A stretch of DNA of 64,000 nucleotides from NCBI RefSeq assembly GCF_002127325.2, contig NC_035433.2, positions 143,085,942 through 143,149,941 of the forward strand, read 5' to 3'. This DNA is from Helianthus annuus. Lineage: Eukaryota; Streptophyta; Magnoliopsida; Asterales; Asteraceae. Position 1 is the first letter of the stretch; every line of letters starts with the position of its first letter. Below the pieces are notes generated by a model, which was given only the letters and a program-made list of their open reading frames with translations, did no database searches and was not told the DNA's origin. The position numbers and the translations under genes are program-made. Shown piece after piece: positions 24,702 through 33,944 of the stretch.

Positions 24702-27059
24702 TAATAACAAACCTCAATGGTGACGAAATATCGTTTCCACTTGGTATATCCTGCATCAATAAAAGACGCAATCTAATAAGGCATCTTTTGAGTGAAACTT
24801 CACGTATAAATATATTATCGTTGTGCGAACTAAAAGGGTAAAATGCCTTTTTCGTCCCGGAGGTTTGGCCACTTTTGCGATTTTCGTCTAGGGTGTACCT
24901 ATTGGCATACCATTGTCCCTATATGCATGTCAAAAATTGCTTTTTTGTCCTATATGCACACCCTGCAGTGTCGAGCTATGGCCAAAGCGAGGCGTTTTGG
25001 TCCGGTCGACCAGACAAAGACTGACGGGTCTGTTGACCGGACCAAAACGCCGAGCTTTGGCCGCGTTTTGGTCCTGTCAACCAGACAAAAGACAAAAGAC
25101 TGATCGGGTGTCTGGTTGACAGGACCAAAACGCGGCCAAAGCTCGGGGTTTTGGTACGGTCAACAGACCGTCAGACACCCGTCAGTCTTTGTCTGGTTGA
25201 CCGGACCAAAACGCTGAGCTTTGGCCACAGCTCGACACTGCAGGGTGTGCATATAGGACAAAAAAACACTTTTTGGGGTGACTATCTACACACCAAGTGT
25301 GTAGATAGTTTGAGCCTTCGTCTAAAGGTTTGTTTTTCCGCGTCTGGATCCAAAAGGTTTGAAATCTTGCTATTTTCATCCGGCTCGTTAACTCCATCAA
25401 TTTTTCTTCGTTTGGTCAAGGGTATTTCCGTCTTTTTTGTTAACTTAAAGGGCAATTCAGTTATTTTCAGAGGTATTCAGTCTTTTTACATAAAGTGAAA
25501 AAGACCAAATTGCCCTTTAAGTTAGCAAAAAAGACAAAAATACATCTGACTTAACGGAGAAAAATGGATGGAGTTAACGAGCCAGATAAAAATGGCAAGA
25601 TTTCAAACCTTTTGGATCCAGATGCGAAAAAACAAACCTTCGGACGAAAGTCAACAAACTGGCCAAACCTCAGGGCAAAAAAGACATTTTACTCGAACTA
25701 AAACATTCAAATAATTAAATCTACTTGCACCTTGGGAACAACCGCTGAAGAAAACTGCGGCAGTTTGACCTTAGTTGTGACGTTTTTCTCCCTAGAAGTT
25801 TCCTTTTCGCAAGCAAACCGTATATCCCGAGGTTGATAACAAAAATATCTCCATTGACTGTAAAAGTTGATTAAGCATATTGCTAGTGAAGATACATTAA
25901 TACGAAAGAAAAACTTTACAAGTGTACCTTAAGAAAGTAACGGAAGCGGATAATCGATGAATCTCAGTTTGTTCATGCTCGAATTCTGATTCGCCAGAGA
26001 GCGTTGCGATTTTATCCATCGCTTTGAAGTGATTTTCGACTGATTGATCGAACTTTGAAACCCTAATTCCAGGTGGAAGAGGTTCATCGTCACCTTCATC
26101 ATCGCCCAACACTGGATTCAAACGTTAGAGTGTATTTCTTCATGGAATAAAGAAAATTAAAAAAAAAAAGAGTAAAATGTCATTTTCGTCCCTGAAATTT
26201 GGCCACTTTCGTCCAAAGGTTTGTTTTTCCGCATCTGGATCCGAAAGATTTGAAATCTTGTCATTTTCATCCGGCTTGTTAACTCCATCCATTTTTCTCC
26301 GTTAAGTCAGGGGTAGTTTCGTCTTTTTTGTTAACAGGGCAATTTGGCCCTTTTCATATAAGGACTCGCTTGTACATTATGCTAAATGCTTGTACATAAA
26401 GTGAAAAAGACCGAATTGCCCTTTACGTTAACAAAAGACGAAAAAATACTTCTTACCTAACGGAGAAAAATGGATGAAGTTAACGAGCCGGATGAAGATG
26501 GCAAGATTTTAAACCTTTTGGATCCAGATGCGGAAAAACAAACCTTTGAACGAAAGTCGCAAAACTAGCCAAACCACAGGGACGAAAATGGCATTTTATT
26601 CTAATAAAAATAAACACTTGAATTATGTATACCTCGTTTGGGATTTGACGGCAAGTTTGACGGAGCTTTTCTTTTTCCCTCATTTGCATGAGTTTTTTGC
26701 GAGTTCGTTGTTTGCGCTTCAACTGCTTTATCACCATCCAAGTTATGTACATGCGACCCACTAGGCTTTTCTTTTGTTTGTTGAGATTTTCCATCCAAAA
26801 TCCCTTGCATAAGAAGCTTGACATCCGCCGGTACCTTCACGCAGCTTGCAACGTTACCTTTCACTCCGGCAAGGTGTTGCTTCATTCGATTTATCCCGCC
26901 ACCACGAAAGCCTTTTTGACAAAAAGTACAAACGACAACCTTTTTTCCGGTTTCATCTTGAGTTTCACTGACGTATTTCCAAGCTGTATCTGTTTTTGAA
27001 CGGTGATTTGATTGAACGGAAAGAGGTGTTTCTGCTTGTATCGAAACAACAATTTCCAT
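17732..27059 (-). CDS. BED-finger / AT-hook / WD40 protein (TFIIIC-110-like)
   Basis: I reconstruct 16 coding exons in transcript order: 27059-26633, 26111-25928, 25857-25731, 24750-24713, 24632-24539, 24434-23560, 23036-22908, 22811-22739, 21993-21954, 21885-21813, 21601-21536, 20884-20810, 20702-20530, 18923-18877, 18765-18507, 17994-17732. Every junction is GT-AG and all phases agree, giving 980 aa. Domains: a BED zinc finger at residues 44-73 (C44, C47, H62, C73); AT-hooks with RGRPRK cores near 355 and 401; WD-type blades from about 265 (FVMYVGGPVWALDWCPG) through LEWSTSAPHDLILAGCHDGV and SHKGLKFWDI; a C-terminal tail GSERLVCYGGAAG. The layout after the BED exon matches plant transducin/WD40 proteins related to the TFIIIC 110-kDa subunit, with Arabidopsis At1g19485 the likely ortholog (from memory). 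That implies a nuclear DNA-binding role, probably in pol III transcription. The BED part resembles hAT transposase fingers. Many introns hold foldback transposons. The start is the first ATG after a 5'-UTR splice acceptor. Confidence 0.85.
18060..18435. mobile_element. GAACGTTCG-rich element remnant (AGGGCTGTAAACGAAC family)
   Basis: Lies in the last intron of the WD40 gene. It shares the GAACCGTTCGGC, AATGAACGAACA and TGTTCATGAACG motifs with the complete element at 22072-22718, but the outer ends are not clear. Confidence 0.55.
18975..19452. mobile_element. Large foldback with poly-C/poly-G centre
   Basis: The left arm (CTTCTAATTGTAAGAAGTGT, then ACAAGTGTCCAATAACCT) recurs inverted at the right end (AGGTTATTGGACACTTGT, ending CTTACAATTAG). 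The middle is CCCCCACC / GGGGGTGGG with long C, A and T homopolymers. It sits in the intron between the 20530-20702 and 18877-18923 exons. Confidence 0.8.
19510..19850. repeat. Degenerate ~35-bp tandem array
   Basis: Repeated units of the form TTTAGCCCCTCAACTTTAATAATGACATG, some with the variant AACTAAAACAAC. Intronic in the WD40 gene. Confidence 0.8.
19855..20087. mobile_element. Tandem-repeat element ending TTGTACAATAACCGGCC
   Basis: About 40-bp tandem units (GAGTTTGTGAGCCATGCGAG, then TTATAACATGTCC) are followed by GCGTACGCGTCGTACG and the terminus TTGTACAATAACCGGCC, then a TA tract. The same terminus and TA junction occur at 60001. The left border is unclear, and the array at 19510 may belong to the same element. 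Confidence 0.55.
20099..20501. mobile_element. TA-tract foldback, GAGAACCGTGAGAAC family
   Basis: The left end AGGGGAAGGCTAAATATTGT, then GAGAACCGTGAGAAC, pairs with the right end GTTCTCACGGTTCTCGC ... CCCTCCCCT. TA dinucleotides flank both ends. Related elements occupy TA tracts at 58535 and 60025. Confidence 0.75.
20930..21493. mobile_element. GAGTTAA-type foldback in WD40 intron
   Basis: Begins GAGTTAAGTTCCATTTTGCT; the right arm ends with AGTTACCTC. TAAAATATA lies on both sides (20921-20929 and 21494-21502), a perfect 9-bp target duplication. The centre has CCACCACC-type repeats. Confidence 0.88.
22072..22718. mobile_element. MULE-like element, AGGGCTGTAAACGAAC termini
   Basis: Termini AGGGCTGTAAACGAAC and TTCATTTACAGCCCT. 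AATTATATAT lies on both sides (22062-22071 and 22719-22728), a perfect 10-bp duplication. The interior is filled with CGAACGAACA/TGTTCGTTCG motifs in inverted arrangement. The right copy of the duplication ends about 10 bp from the 5' splice site of the WD40 exon at 22739. Confidence 0.88.
23076..23499. mobile_element. GAGTAAAATGCC foldback in WD40 intron
   Basis: Arms GAGTAAAATGCCATTTTCGT ... ACGAAAATGACATTTTACTC pair almost end to end. The flanking A-rich sequence shows only an imperfect duplication. It fills most of the intron between exons at 23560 and 23036. Confidence 0.8.
24655..24702. repeat. (TG)n(TA)n microsatellite
   Basis: TGTGTG run followed by TATATA in an intron of the WD40 gene. 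Confidence 0.9.
24836..25694. mobile_element. Compound 859-bp foldback in WD40 intron
   Basis: The outer arms are of the GGGTAAAATGCC/ATTTTACTC type, and GAACTAAAA flanks both sides (24827-24835 and 25695-25703). The centre (about 24890-25290) is a second, GC-richer palindrome: CTATATGCACACCCTGCAGT is paired with its complement, and GGTCCGGTCGACCAGACAAA-type units alternate in orientation. Confidence 0.88.
26170..26601. mobile_element. GAGTAAAATGTC foldback in WD40 intron 1
   Basis: Arms GAGTAAAATGTCATTTTCGT ... AAAATGGCATTTTATTC. It fills most of the intron between the BED exon and the next coding exon, starting only 31 bp from the 5' splice site. Confidence 0.8.
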
Positions 27060-27217
27060 ACCCTACAAATAAGATGAAACAAGAGACATCAAAGTCAATG
27101 AACGATTAAACCACACATACATGTTAAAAAAACAACAATCAAAATTCAAACATGTTTCAACGGAAACCTTATATGGCAACTACAAATTTACAATCAATAC
27201 AAGTACAAAACAATCAA

Positions 27218-27356
27218 TTTTTTTTTTTCATTTTTGAACAACGACTTCTAGATTTTCTAGGATAAATACACCACACTTGCAACGTGCAAGATTTGAACCC
27301 CTAATCTTTTGGTTGCGGAGTACGCCACTTAACCACCAGGATCTCCCCTTGAGGAC
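27218..27356 (-). mobile_element. SINE on minus strand, 13-bp target duplication
   Basis: Minus strand: A-box-like TGGTGGTTAAGTGGC, B-box-like GGGTTCAAATC, then a poly(A) tail (poly-T on plus). ACAAAACAATCAA lies on both sides (27205-27217 and 27357-27369). It is in the 5'-UTR intron of the WD40 gene. Confidence 0.85.
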
Positions 27357-27455
27357 ACAAAACAATCAAATGCCAATTAAAATGTAAAACTTGTAAATTC
27401 ATAGTTTATATTCCATATCACTGCGGTGATTTGTATACATTACCAAAATCTATCT

Positions 27456-27690
27456 AAGAGTAAACTGCCGAAACGGTCCCTGAGGTTTGGTCACTTTTGC
27501 CACTTTAGTCCAAAACTCAAACCTTTTGAATCTGGGTCTCTGTGGTTTCAATTTTATTGCCATTTTCATCCAAAATCAAAATCTAGTCAGATTTTTTCAG
27601 TTAACATCCAGCTTTTTTGTCTTTTTCCTCCCTTTTAATGAAGGGCAAAATGGTCTTTTAATGTTTTATTATAACAAATTAAGAAAATCT
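27456..27690. mobile_element. Single-armed foldback remnant
   Basis: A GAGTAAACTGCC arm with the GTCCCTGAGGTTTGG and CATTTTCATCCAAAA phrases of the foldback family, but no matching second arm is visible. In the 5'-UTR intron of the WD40 gene. Confidence 0.5.
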
Positions 27691-28130
27691 AACCATTTTG
27701 CCCTCAATCAATACCACACCAAATCAACAAACTAGCAACTCGGGTAGTACAAAACCACAAAATCGCAGTGTGAATCCATCAGACGAAACAACATCTAATT
27801 CATAGTTTCAAACCAACACAACCCAAATACAATCTGTAAGCTAAAACCCCACAATAAAACAAAGCAAGACAAACTAACAAATCCACACGACAGTCGACAA
27901 CAACGCGAAAAAGAAACCAAATTTAGGATCCTAATGCGATCCCATCATACTAACCAACACTCGAACAGTAACTCCATTTTCAACCATCAACAAAAGTTAA
28001 AGCAAAACAAGACCAGAACATGTAGAAACTTGCTTAAAGCAACAACCACATTAACCTCAATCAATCATACCACAAACTACAGTTTCCCAAAACAAGAATC
28101 AAAGTATCCAACAACTCAGGTAGTACAAAA

Positions 28131-28406
28131 TAAGGCTGGCAAATCGTGTCTTAACAGGTTTAACAGGTTTCTGACGGCGCGCACAACATAAGTTTCAAAC
28201 ATGATTACGACTCGTTTAACTACTTTCTACCTCATGTTTATAAAACAGTTTTATGTTTTATGTATAAAGATGAATAAATGATAGATCCTAAGATTGTAAT
28301 TTTAATTATTTTAAAAATTAAAAAAGTCAAAGGGTGTATTTTTTAGTCAAACAGGTCTAATCGTTAATCGTGTCTTAACAGAACAGGTACCCAATTGCCA
28401 GCCCTA
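28131..28406. mobile_element. hAT-like MITE, TAGGGCTGGCAA family
   Basis: Ends TAAGGCTGGCAA and TTGCCAGCCCTA. GTACAAAA flanks both sides (28123-28130 and 28407-28414), a perfect 8-bp duplication. In the 5'-UTR intron of the WD40 gene. Confidence 0.88.
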
Positions 28407-28584
28407 GTACAAAACTACATGTGAATCCATCAAACAAGACAACATACAACTCAAACGACATCTAAATCGTCATGAATATTCAGGGATTCCTAACTATGGT
28501 TTCGATGTGTATTTGAAATTGAACAATTAAGAACAAGTTTAGAATGCATACAGAAAATAAATCAACCAAAAGTGAAATTCATAC

Positions 28585-28745
28585 CTTTCAATCGATCAAC
28601 AAGTGTAGAATAGATTGTTAATAGGTTGATTTAAGGGAGTATTTGGGTAGAAATTGAGAGCTTACTGGTAGTAGAGTAGAAAAGATGAGAGCGTCAGATG
28701 GTGATTTCTTGTAAAAAAAGATTGGGGTTTTGTTTGTGGTGGGAT
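28585..28745 (-). other. Probable 5'-UTR exon of the WD40 gene
   Basis: A donor GATTGAAAG|GTATGA at 28585 is placed to splice to the acceptor TTTGTAG|GG just before the ATG at 27059, and a TATA box lies about 30 bp upstream. The transcript start is inferred. Confidence 0.6.
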
Positions 28746-28770
28746 TCGAACCCTAACACATAAATAAAGT

Positions 28771-28777
28771 ATTTATA
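28771..28777 (-). promoter_or_regulatory. TATA box of the WD40 gene
   Basis: Minus-strand TATAAAT, correctly placed for the 5'-UTR exon. A 951-bp foldback begins only 12 bp further upstream. Confidence 0.6.
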
Positions 28778-28789
28778 GGATTGAGTAAA

Positions 28790-29740
28790 GAGTAAATTGT
28801 CATTTTAGTCCCTGAGTTTTGTCCAAATTTGTCATTTTAGTCCAAATAGATTTTTTTTTGCCTCTGGGTCCCTGACTTTTCCCTTTTGTTGCAATTTTGA
28901 TCACATACACTAACTCCATCCAAAAACTCTATCTTTAACCAGGGGTATTTTGGGGATTTTCATTTTAAATGTTTTCAATTGCCATTTTGATCCAATTCCA
29001 AAAAATAAAAAAAATCCAAAAATTCTAAAAAATTCTAAAAAATCTGTTTCGGCGCGAACCGTTTCGAACCCGAACCGTTTCGACGCGAACCGTTTCGACC
29101 CGTACCGTTTCGAGCTGAACCGTTTCGACGCGAACCGTTTCGACCCGTACCGTTTCGATGCCGAACTGTTTCAAGCCGAACCGTTTCAACCCGTACCGAA
29201 TGGTTGCCGAACCGTTTCAAGCCGTACCGTTTCGAACCGAACCGTTTCGACGGTTCGGGTCGAAACGGTTCGGTTCGAAAGGGTTCGGTTCGAAACGGTT
29301 CGCATCGAAACGATACGGTTCGAAACGGTTCGCGTCGAAACGGTTCAGCTTGAAACGGTTCGGGTCGAAACGGTACGAGTCGAAACGGTTCGCGTCGAAA
29401 CGGTTCAGCTCGAAACGGTTCGGGTTCGAAACGGTTCGCGCCGAAAAGGATTTTTTTGGATTTTTTAGAATTTTTATGTGTTTTAGAATTTTTATTATTT
29501 TTTGGAATTTTTTTGATTTTTTGGAATTTTTTTGATTTTTGGGAATTGGATCAAAATGGCAATTGAAAACATTTAAAATGAAAATCCCCAAAATACCCCT
29601 GGTTAAAGATGGAGTTAGTGTATGTGATCAAAATGGCAACAAAAGGGAAAAGTCAGGGACCCATAGGCAAAAAAAAAAAACTATTTGGACTAAAATGGCA
29701 AATTTGGACAAAACTCAGGGACTAAAATGGCAATTTACTC
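28790..29740. mobile_element. 951-bp foldback with 15-bp AACCGTTTCGA core repeats
   Basis: The outer arms start GAGTAAATTGTCATTTTAGT and end AATGGCAATTTACTC and pair for about 230 bp each. The core, 29046-29445, is a GC-rich series of 15-bp units (GAACCGTTTCGACGC, GTACCGTTTCGAGCT and variants) in one orientation, then the complement (CGAAACGGTTCG). The Arg/Phe-rich frames across it on both strands are by-products of the 15-bp period. Confidence 0.88.
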
Positions 29741-30340
29741 GTAAAGAGTAAATTGCATAAATAGGCTTCTGGTTTGTGGGATTGTCCAAAAAGCTCGTGG
29801 GTTGGAATTGGCTCAGCTCGGTTAGAGAGTGAGCATAGCTCGGGTATTGGCTTAGTTTGGCTCGTTTGGTAGCTTGGCTCGGATTATTTTACTTTTAATA
29901 TATTCTATTTTTATATACATTATACTATATATTACAAAAAAAACTGATTATTATTTACATGTATTTAGGGGTGAAATTTGATATCTATGACATATTTGAA
30001 AATTGATTACCATGCTAATGAACTAATATTGTATTTCGTTGAAATTTAAAACTTATTTTGTGTTATTTAACTTTATTTTGGCTTTTAATGTATTAGGTTG
30101 AACTTATTTTGGATATGTTCTTTTGAAATATAGAATAACATTTTATACTACTGAATTTTGAGAGTTTTGTATTAATTTTTCGTTTTAAAATCGAGCCAAA
30201 CCAAGCCAAGCCGAGCTTAAGCTTAGATTTTTAGCTCGGTTTTAAATCTGAGCCGAGCCAGCTCGGTTTATAATCGAGCCGAGCTTGCCCTAGCTCGACT
30301 CGGCTCGGCTCGGCTCGGCTCATGAACAGGCCTAGTGAAT
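29741..30340. repeat. GAGCCGAGC/GCTCGGCTC-rich dispersed repeat
   Basis: The left side has GGCTCAGCTCGG and GCTTGGCTCGG; the right side has the inverted AGCCGAGCCAGCTCGG and a CTCGG pentamer run near 30297-30320. It looks like an element with inverted subterminal repeats, related to 33185-33530. A GAGTAAATTGC arm at 29746 adjoins the 951-bp foldback. Confidence 0.5.
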
Positions 30341-30786
30341 TGGGTCAAAGTTTGGATTTCGTCCTTGTAGTTTTAAAATTTACTGGTTCGGTCTTCAAGT
30401 GTGTCTCATTTTCTTTAATCATGGTTAGTAATGAAAATCATTTAAAACAACAGTTTATTTATACTAGTTAAAAATAAAATTTTATATAAAAGTTATATAC
30501 ATGCTTGAACATATTTATAAAGTAAAGTTAAATAAAATGAGTTAGTTGTAACAATAATTTGAGTATTAAAATACATGTAAAAAATGGTGATGGTGTGAGG
30601 ATGTAAATATTGATAAAAATGTTTGTAGAATTGGAAATAAATTAAGTGTTTTTGAAGGAATAATGAAAATATGACGTGGTGGCTGCCTAAGCGCATTTAT
30701 GAATGCATTTAGGTCCTTGCATTGGTAATGCTCGTAAAACACATAAATTTAGTCGTATTGTCTATTTGTCACACAATGTTATCTAC

Positions 30787-31100
30787 CATTATAACAAACC
30801 GGTAGCCCACCCGGGCATCCAGTGTGACCCTAGGTGAAAACCGAGGGGTCAAACTGAACGTTGCTAATTTAACATTAAACCTTTGCAAAAGAGAAAGAAT
30901 CACACTAGTTATACCAACAAGTGCTACTTTTTTTCCCAAAGCACATTCTATATGTGACTTATAAACCAGATACTTGAAAAAGGGGGTTCTTGATATAAGA
31001 CGGCGTCTTTTAAACCATCTTCGGGTTTGAATTCTAAACAATCGGAGCTCCAAATGGTCTCCATTCGGCCCATCACGTAAGGGTTGTATACGGGTTAAGT
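30787..31100 (-). pseudogene. Cytochrome P450 C-terminal remnant (CYP94/86-like)
   Basis: Minus strand from 31091 reads YNPYVMGRMETIWSSDCLEF, then KPEDGLKDAVLYQEPP, the stretch before and including the P450 'PERF' motif (here KPED). After a one-base frame change near 30985 it continues FFKYLVYKSHIECALGKKVA, the haem-binding region, then a tail ending RVTLDARVGYRFVI. The haem loop is eroded: the family's FxxGxRxCxG has lost the conserved Gly and Arg. The order and wording are most like fatty-acid hydroxylases of the CYP86 clan. Without the upstream domain it is a dead fragment. Confidence 0.6.
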
Positions 31101-31387
31101 TTATGTCTAGAAGATAGTTAGGATCTTTTCTTGTAGCCATGAATCATGGATAATATTTCAGATAACAAGGCTACACTTGTACTTGATGTGAAGTAATATG
31201 CTGAATTAACTGCGGTCAATGGTCAACAGTCAAAAAGTCAACATCTTTACATGAGAATTTCACCTAAAAGTTGCCTATAATATTAATTAAGATCACATGA
31301 TAACATCAAAAATTCCACTTTTGTTGCACAAGATTGAGTTACATTAACACTGTAGAGGTGGAAAAATAAGCGGGTCGGGTCTTGATG

Positions 31388-31590
31388 ACGCGGAACACAT
31401 TTTGCATAGGAAAAAAATACATGTTTTTAACTATTTACTGTGTAAGATATGATTACCAAAGTTATATTGTTTAATGGTAATATATTTATTTTTTTTAATA
31501 AAATGATTTAGAAGTAATTATGTACTGCCTGAATCGGGGGGGGGGGGGGGGGTCATTTAGTTATTTGGTTTTATTTTTATTCAGTTGTTG
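31388..31590. repeat. Segment duplicated at 40605-41100
   Basis: ACACATTTTGCATAGGAAAA, CTGTGTAAGATATGATTACC and TGATTTAGAAGTAATTATGT recur in the same order at 40610-40740, and TCATTTAGTTATTTGGTTTT recurs at 41082. This copy holds a 17-G run (31536-31552) where the other has about 340 bp. Confidence 0.75.
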
Positions 31591-31783
31591 ATCAACTTGA
31601 ATTCAGTTTACTCCTAAGCTAAAGCAGAACTGCACCTGATTGTGAAAATGAAGATTTAAAAAATTGCACAAACATGTGGTTTGGGTTGGGCCGGCTTCCT
31701 CCTTTGGAGGTCGCCGGTTCGACTCCCGGGTGTTGCATATGGGGGGTGGGACGTCCCAATGATGGATCGTATCCTACCGAGGC

Positions 31784-31938
31784 CAGTGGCGGATCCAAGA
31801 ATTTTTTTCACCAGGTTCCTTTTGTTAAATTCTCACTATTTTTTCCCAAATCATACAAGGTTTCCACTAATTTTTTTCATTTTTTCCAAACCGAGGGGGT
31901 TCCTGGGAACCCCCAAAACACCCCTGGATCCGCCCCTG
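31784..31938. mobile_element. hAT-like MITE, CAGTGGCGGA family, copy 2
   Basis: Ends CAGTGGCGGATCC and GGATCCGCCCCTG. ACCGAGGC occurs on both sides (31776-31783 and 31939-31946), a perfect 8-bp duplication, showing that it landed inside the older SINE-like sequence. Confidence 0.9.
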
Positions 31939-31991
31939 ACCGAGGCATGGTGCGGTCTTGAGGGCAACCCGGTTTTACCCAGCTGTTACCC

Positions 31992-32411
31992 CAGGGAGTC
32001 TCTCGTGTGGGGGCAGTATGGTTTCCGGGCGGAAGTCAGCTTGCGCGGCGGCCGGGGCCCGATCGAACATCGCGTCCGAGAGTGTGGGGCTGACGGGGGA
32101 TTGTCTTCGACATGAACCCGGTGACCAATAGGTCCAGTACATAGAAAGTCACCTTCCAAAAAAAAGTTACTATGAGTTTATGGCGTTGGTGCAGCAAGAT
32201 GCAGGGAGTCTCTCGTGTGGGGGCAGTATGGTTTCTGGGCGGAAGTCAGCTTGCGCGGCGGCCGGGGCCCGATCGAACATCGCGTCCGAGAGTGTGGGGC
32301 TGACGGGGGATTGTCTTCGACATAAACCTGGTGACCAATAGGTCCAGTACATAGAAAGTCACCTTCCAAAAAAAAGTTACTATGAGTTTATGGCGTTGGT
32401 GCAGCAAGATG
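31992..32411. repeat. 210-bp tandem duplication
   Basis: Units 31992-32201 and 32202-32411 differ at only three sites that I can see, all C-to-T or G-to-A. Confidence 0.92.
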
Positions 32412-33044
32412 CATCCATTGACCACGGTCAAAGCCACATAGCCAAAAAGTCCAAGAGTAACAGGTGAATTAGCACCTACACATAAATAAACAAGAGAAAA
32501 TTACACAAATAATGTATACCTTTACCTAATGATTTTCCAAAATAGTCATTGAAATACGTAGCCTTCATTTCGGTGGTCAGCCCTTGTTTCCGTGAATCAA
32601 AAGGTGCCACGTCAGCTCTGTTGGCCGAGACGGCTAGGATTTAGCCTACGCTTTTGGCCGTCACCTAAGGCTTAGCTAACGCTTTTTGGGGACGGCTAAA
32701 ATTCAGTGACTAGAAATTTTTTTTGATCAAACTACGGATGAGATTGGTACTGGAACCGTACCACATAGTACCTGTGCCACATGTCGCTTTATGCTAAAGG
32801 GAGGGGCATTGTGATAATGCCCTGCTCACTACACATGGTCTTAGCAACACCCTGGACCTAAATATCATGAAAAAATTGCATTAAATAAGGTGGCTCTTTG
32901 TTATTGTTTACCTTAATTAATTACAACACGTTAATAAGTTATTACATTAAAATAAAAATAAACTACTTTTGTTGGGCAGTTGGAATGGTATTTACAATTT
33001 CGAAAAGGACCTTGCGGGCTAAAATATCCATGTACATCATTTTA

Positions 33045-33184
33045 TTAAAGGGGAGATTGGAAATGGATTGTTTGCAAGATTCTGGTTAGATAAGTGATGG
33101 GGAGATGGCCGTTTGAGATAAATGGGCGCCGAAGAAAGTAAATATCTTTAGCTGGCGAGCCGAACAAAACCGATTACCAACACT
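33045..33184 (+). mobile_element. LINE zf-RVT fragment
   Basis: Broken frames give KGEIGNGLFARFWLDKW and then WAPKKVNIFSWRAEQNRLPT, the characteristic pre-zinc-finger region of plant LINE reverse transcriptases. It is cut off where the GAGCC-rich repeat begins. Confidence 0.7.
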
Positions 33185-33530
33185 AGGGTTGCAAACGAGG
33201 CGAGAAAAAACTCGAAACAAGTTGAGCCTAAAATAAAGTCTGTTTATTTATCGAGTCCGGGCTCGAGCCTGACATGTGAAGCTCGTCAGGCTCGTAGAGC
33301 CTCAGTGTAATATTAGTTTTTATTAATATTAAATAACATTTACCCCTTATTTTAAGTTTTCTGGTAAATGAGCCGAGCCGAGCTTATTTAAACTTGTTTA
33401 TGAGCCGAGTCTGAACCCGAGCTTCACTTGTCAAGCTTGCAAGCCTAAATGAGTCAATTATTTATATTATTTTTATTTAATATATGAATTATTAGCTAAT
33501 TAATGAACCGAGCTAGCTTAAATTGTATTG
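33185..33530. repeat. GAGCCGAGC-rich dispersed repeat, copy 2
   Basis: Opens AGGGTTGCAAACGAGGCGAG and contains GAGTCCGGGCTCGAGCC and GAGCCGAGCCGAGC in inverted arrangement. Related to 29741-30340. Confidence 0.5.
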
Positions 33531-33631
33531 ATCTTTTGGTTTAAATTGTATCTATACATGGGTGAAAATGTACTGGAGTTGGGCGCTATATGCTAACAAC
33601 TTGATAGTATGTATATTTTGTGGTGATATAA

Positions 33632-33944
33632 GGCCACAGGGTGTGGTTACTGGTTAGCGCCACCCCACCAGCTCAACAAAAACGGTGCCCTATGACACCA
33701 TCAACCACCCCGTGCAAGTTATTAAAAGGGGGCGCTACCCCTTATCCGTCATGGTGCCAACGAGAGATAAAGGGGTGTGCAGGTGGGGCCCACCTCTTTT
33801 CAACCAATAATTTTTTTTTAATTTTGTTTAATAGGGAGGCTTTAAACCATTGCATGCAAGTTAAAGAGAGAGACTTTAAAGCCCCTCATATGACATGGCG
33901 CCTTGCTAGATCTGACGTAGCGTGATATACCACACCCTCTAACC
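33632..33944. mobile_element. Harbinger/Tourist-like MITE
   Basis: Ends GGCCACAGGGTGTGGT and its imperfect complement ACCACACCCTCTAACC, with TAA on both sides (33629-33631 and 33945-33947). The termini resemble those of the ORF1-bearing element at 38000. Confidence 0.75.

Larger units (their letters stand above)
31672..32411 (+). mobile_element. SINE-like element, interrupted and internally duplicated
   Basis: A pol III-like A box (GGTTTGGGTTGGGCCGG) and a good B box (GCCGGTTCGACTCCCGG, near 31714) open the element. It is split by a hAT MITE at 31784-31938, and its 3' half is present as two 210-bp tandem units. No target duplication was found. Confidence 0.6.

Noticed and set aside
26601..27059. 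BED exon considered as an independent hAT transposase gene on minus strand
   Set aside because: The frame ends at a good donor with the correct phase for the WD40 exons, and no transposase catalytic or dimerisation domain follows.
28950..29591. Long Arg/Phe/Asn-rich frames on both strands
   Set aside because: The 15-bp period is divisible by three, so no stops arise in the repeats; no start or domain supports a protein.
31674..32115. Pro/Gly-rich frames over the SINE-like region
   Set aside because: They cross a MITE insertion and the 210-bp duplication and have no homology I recognise.
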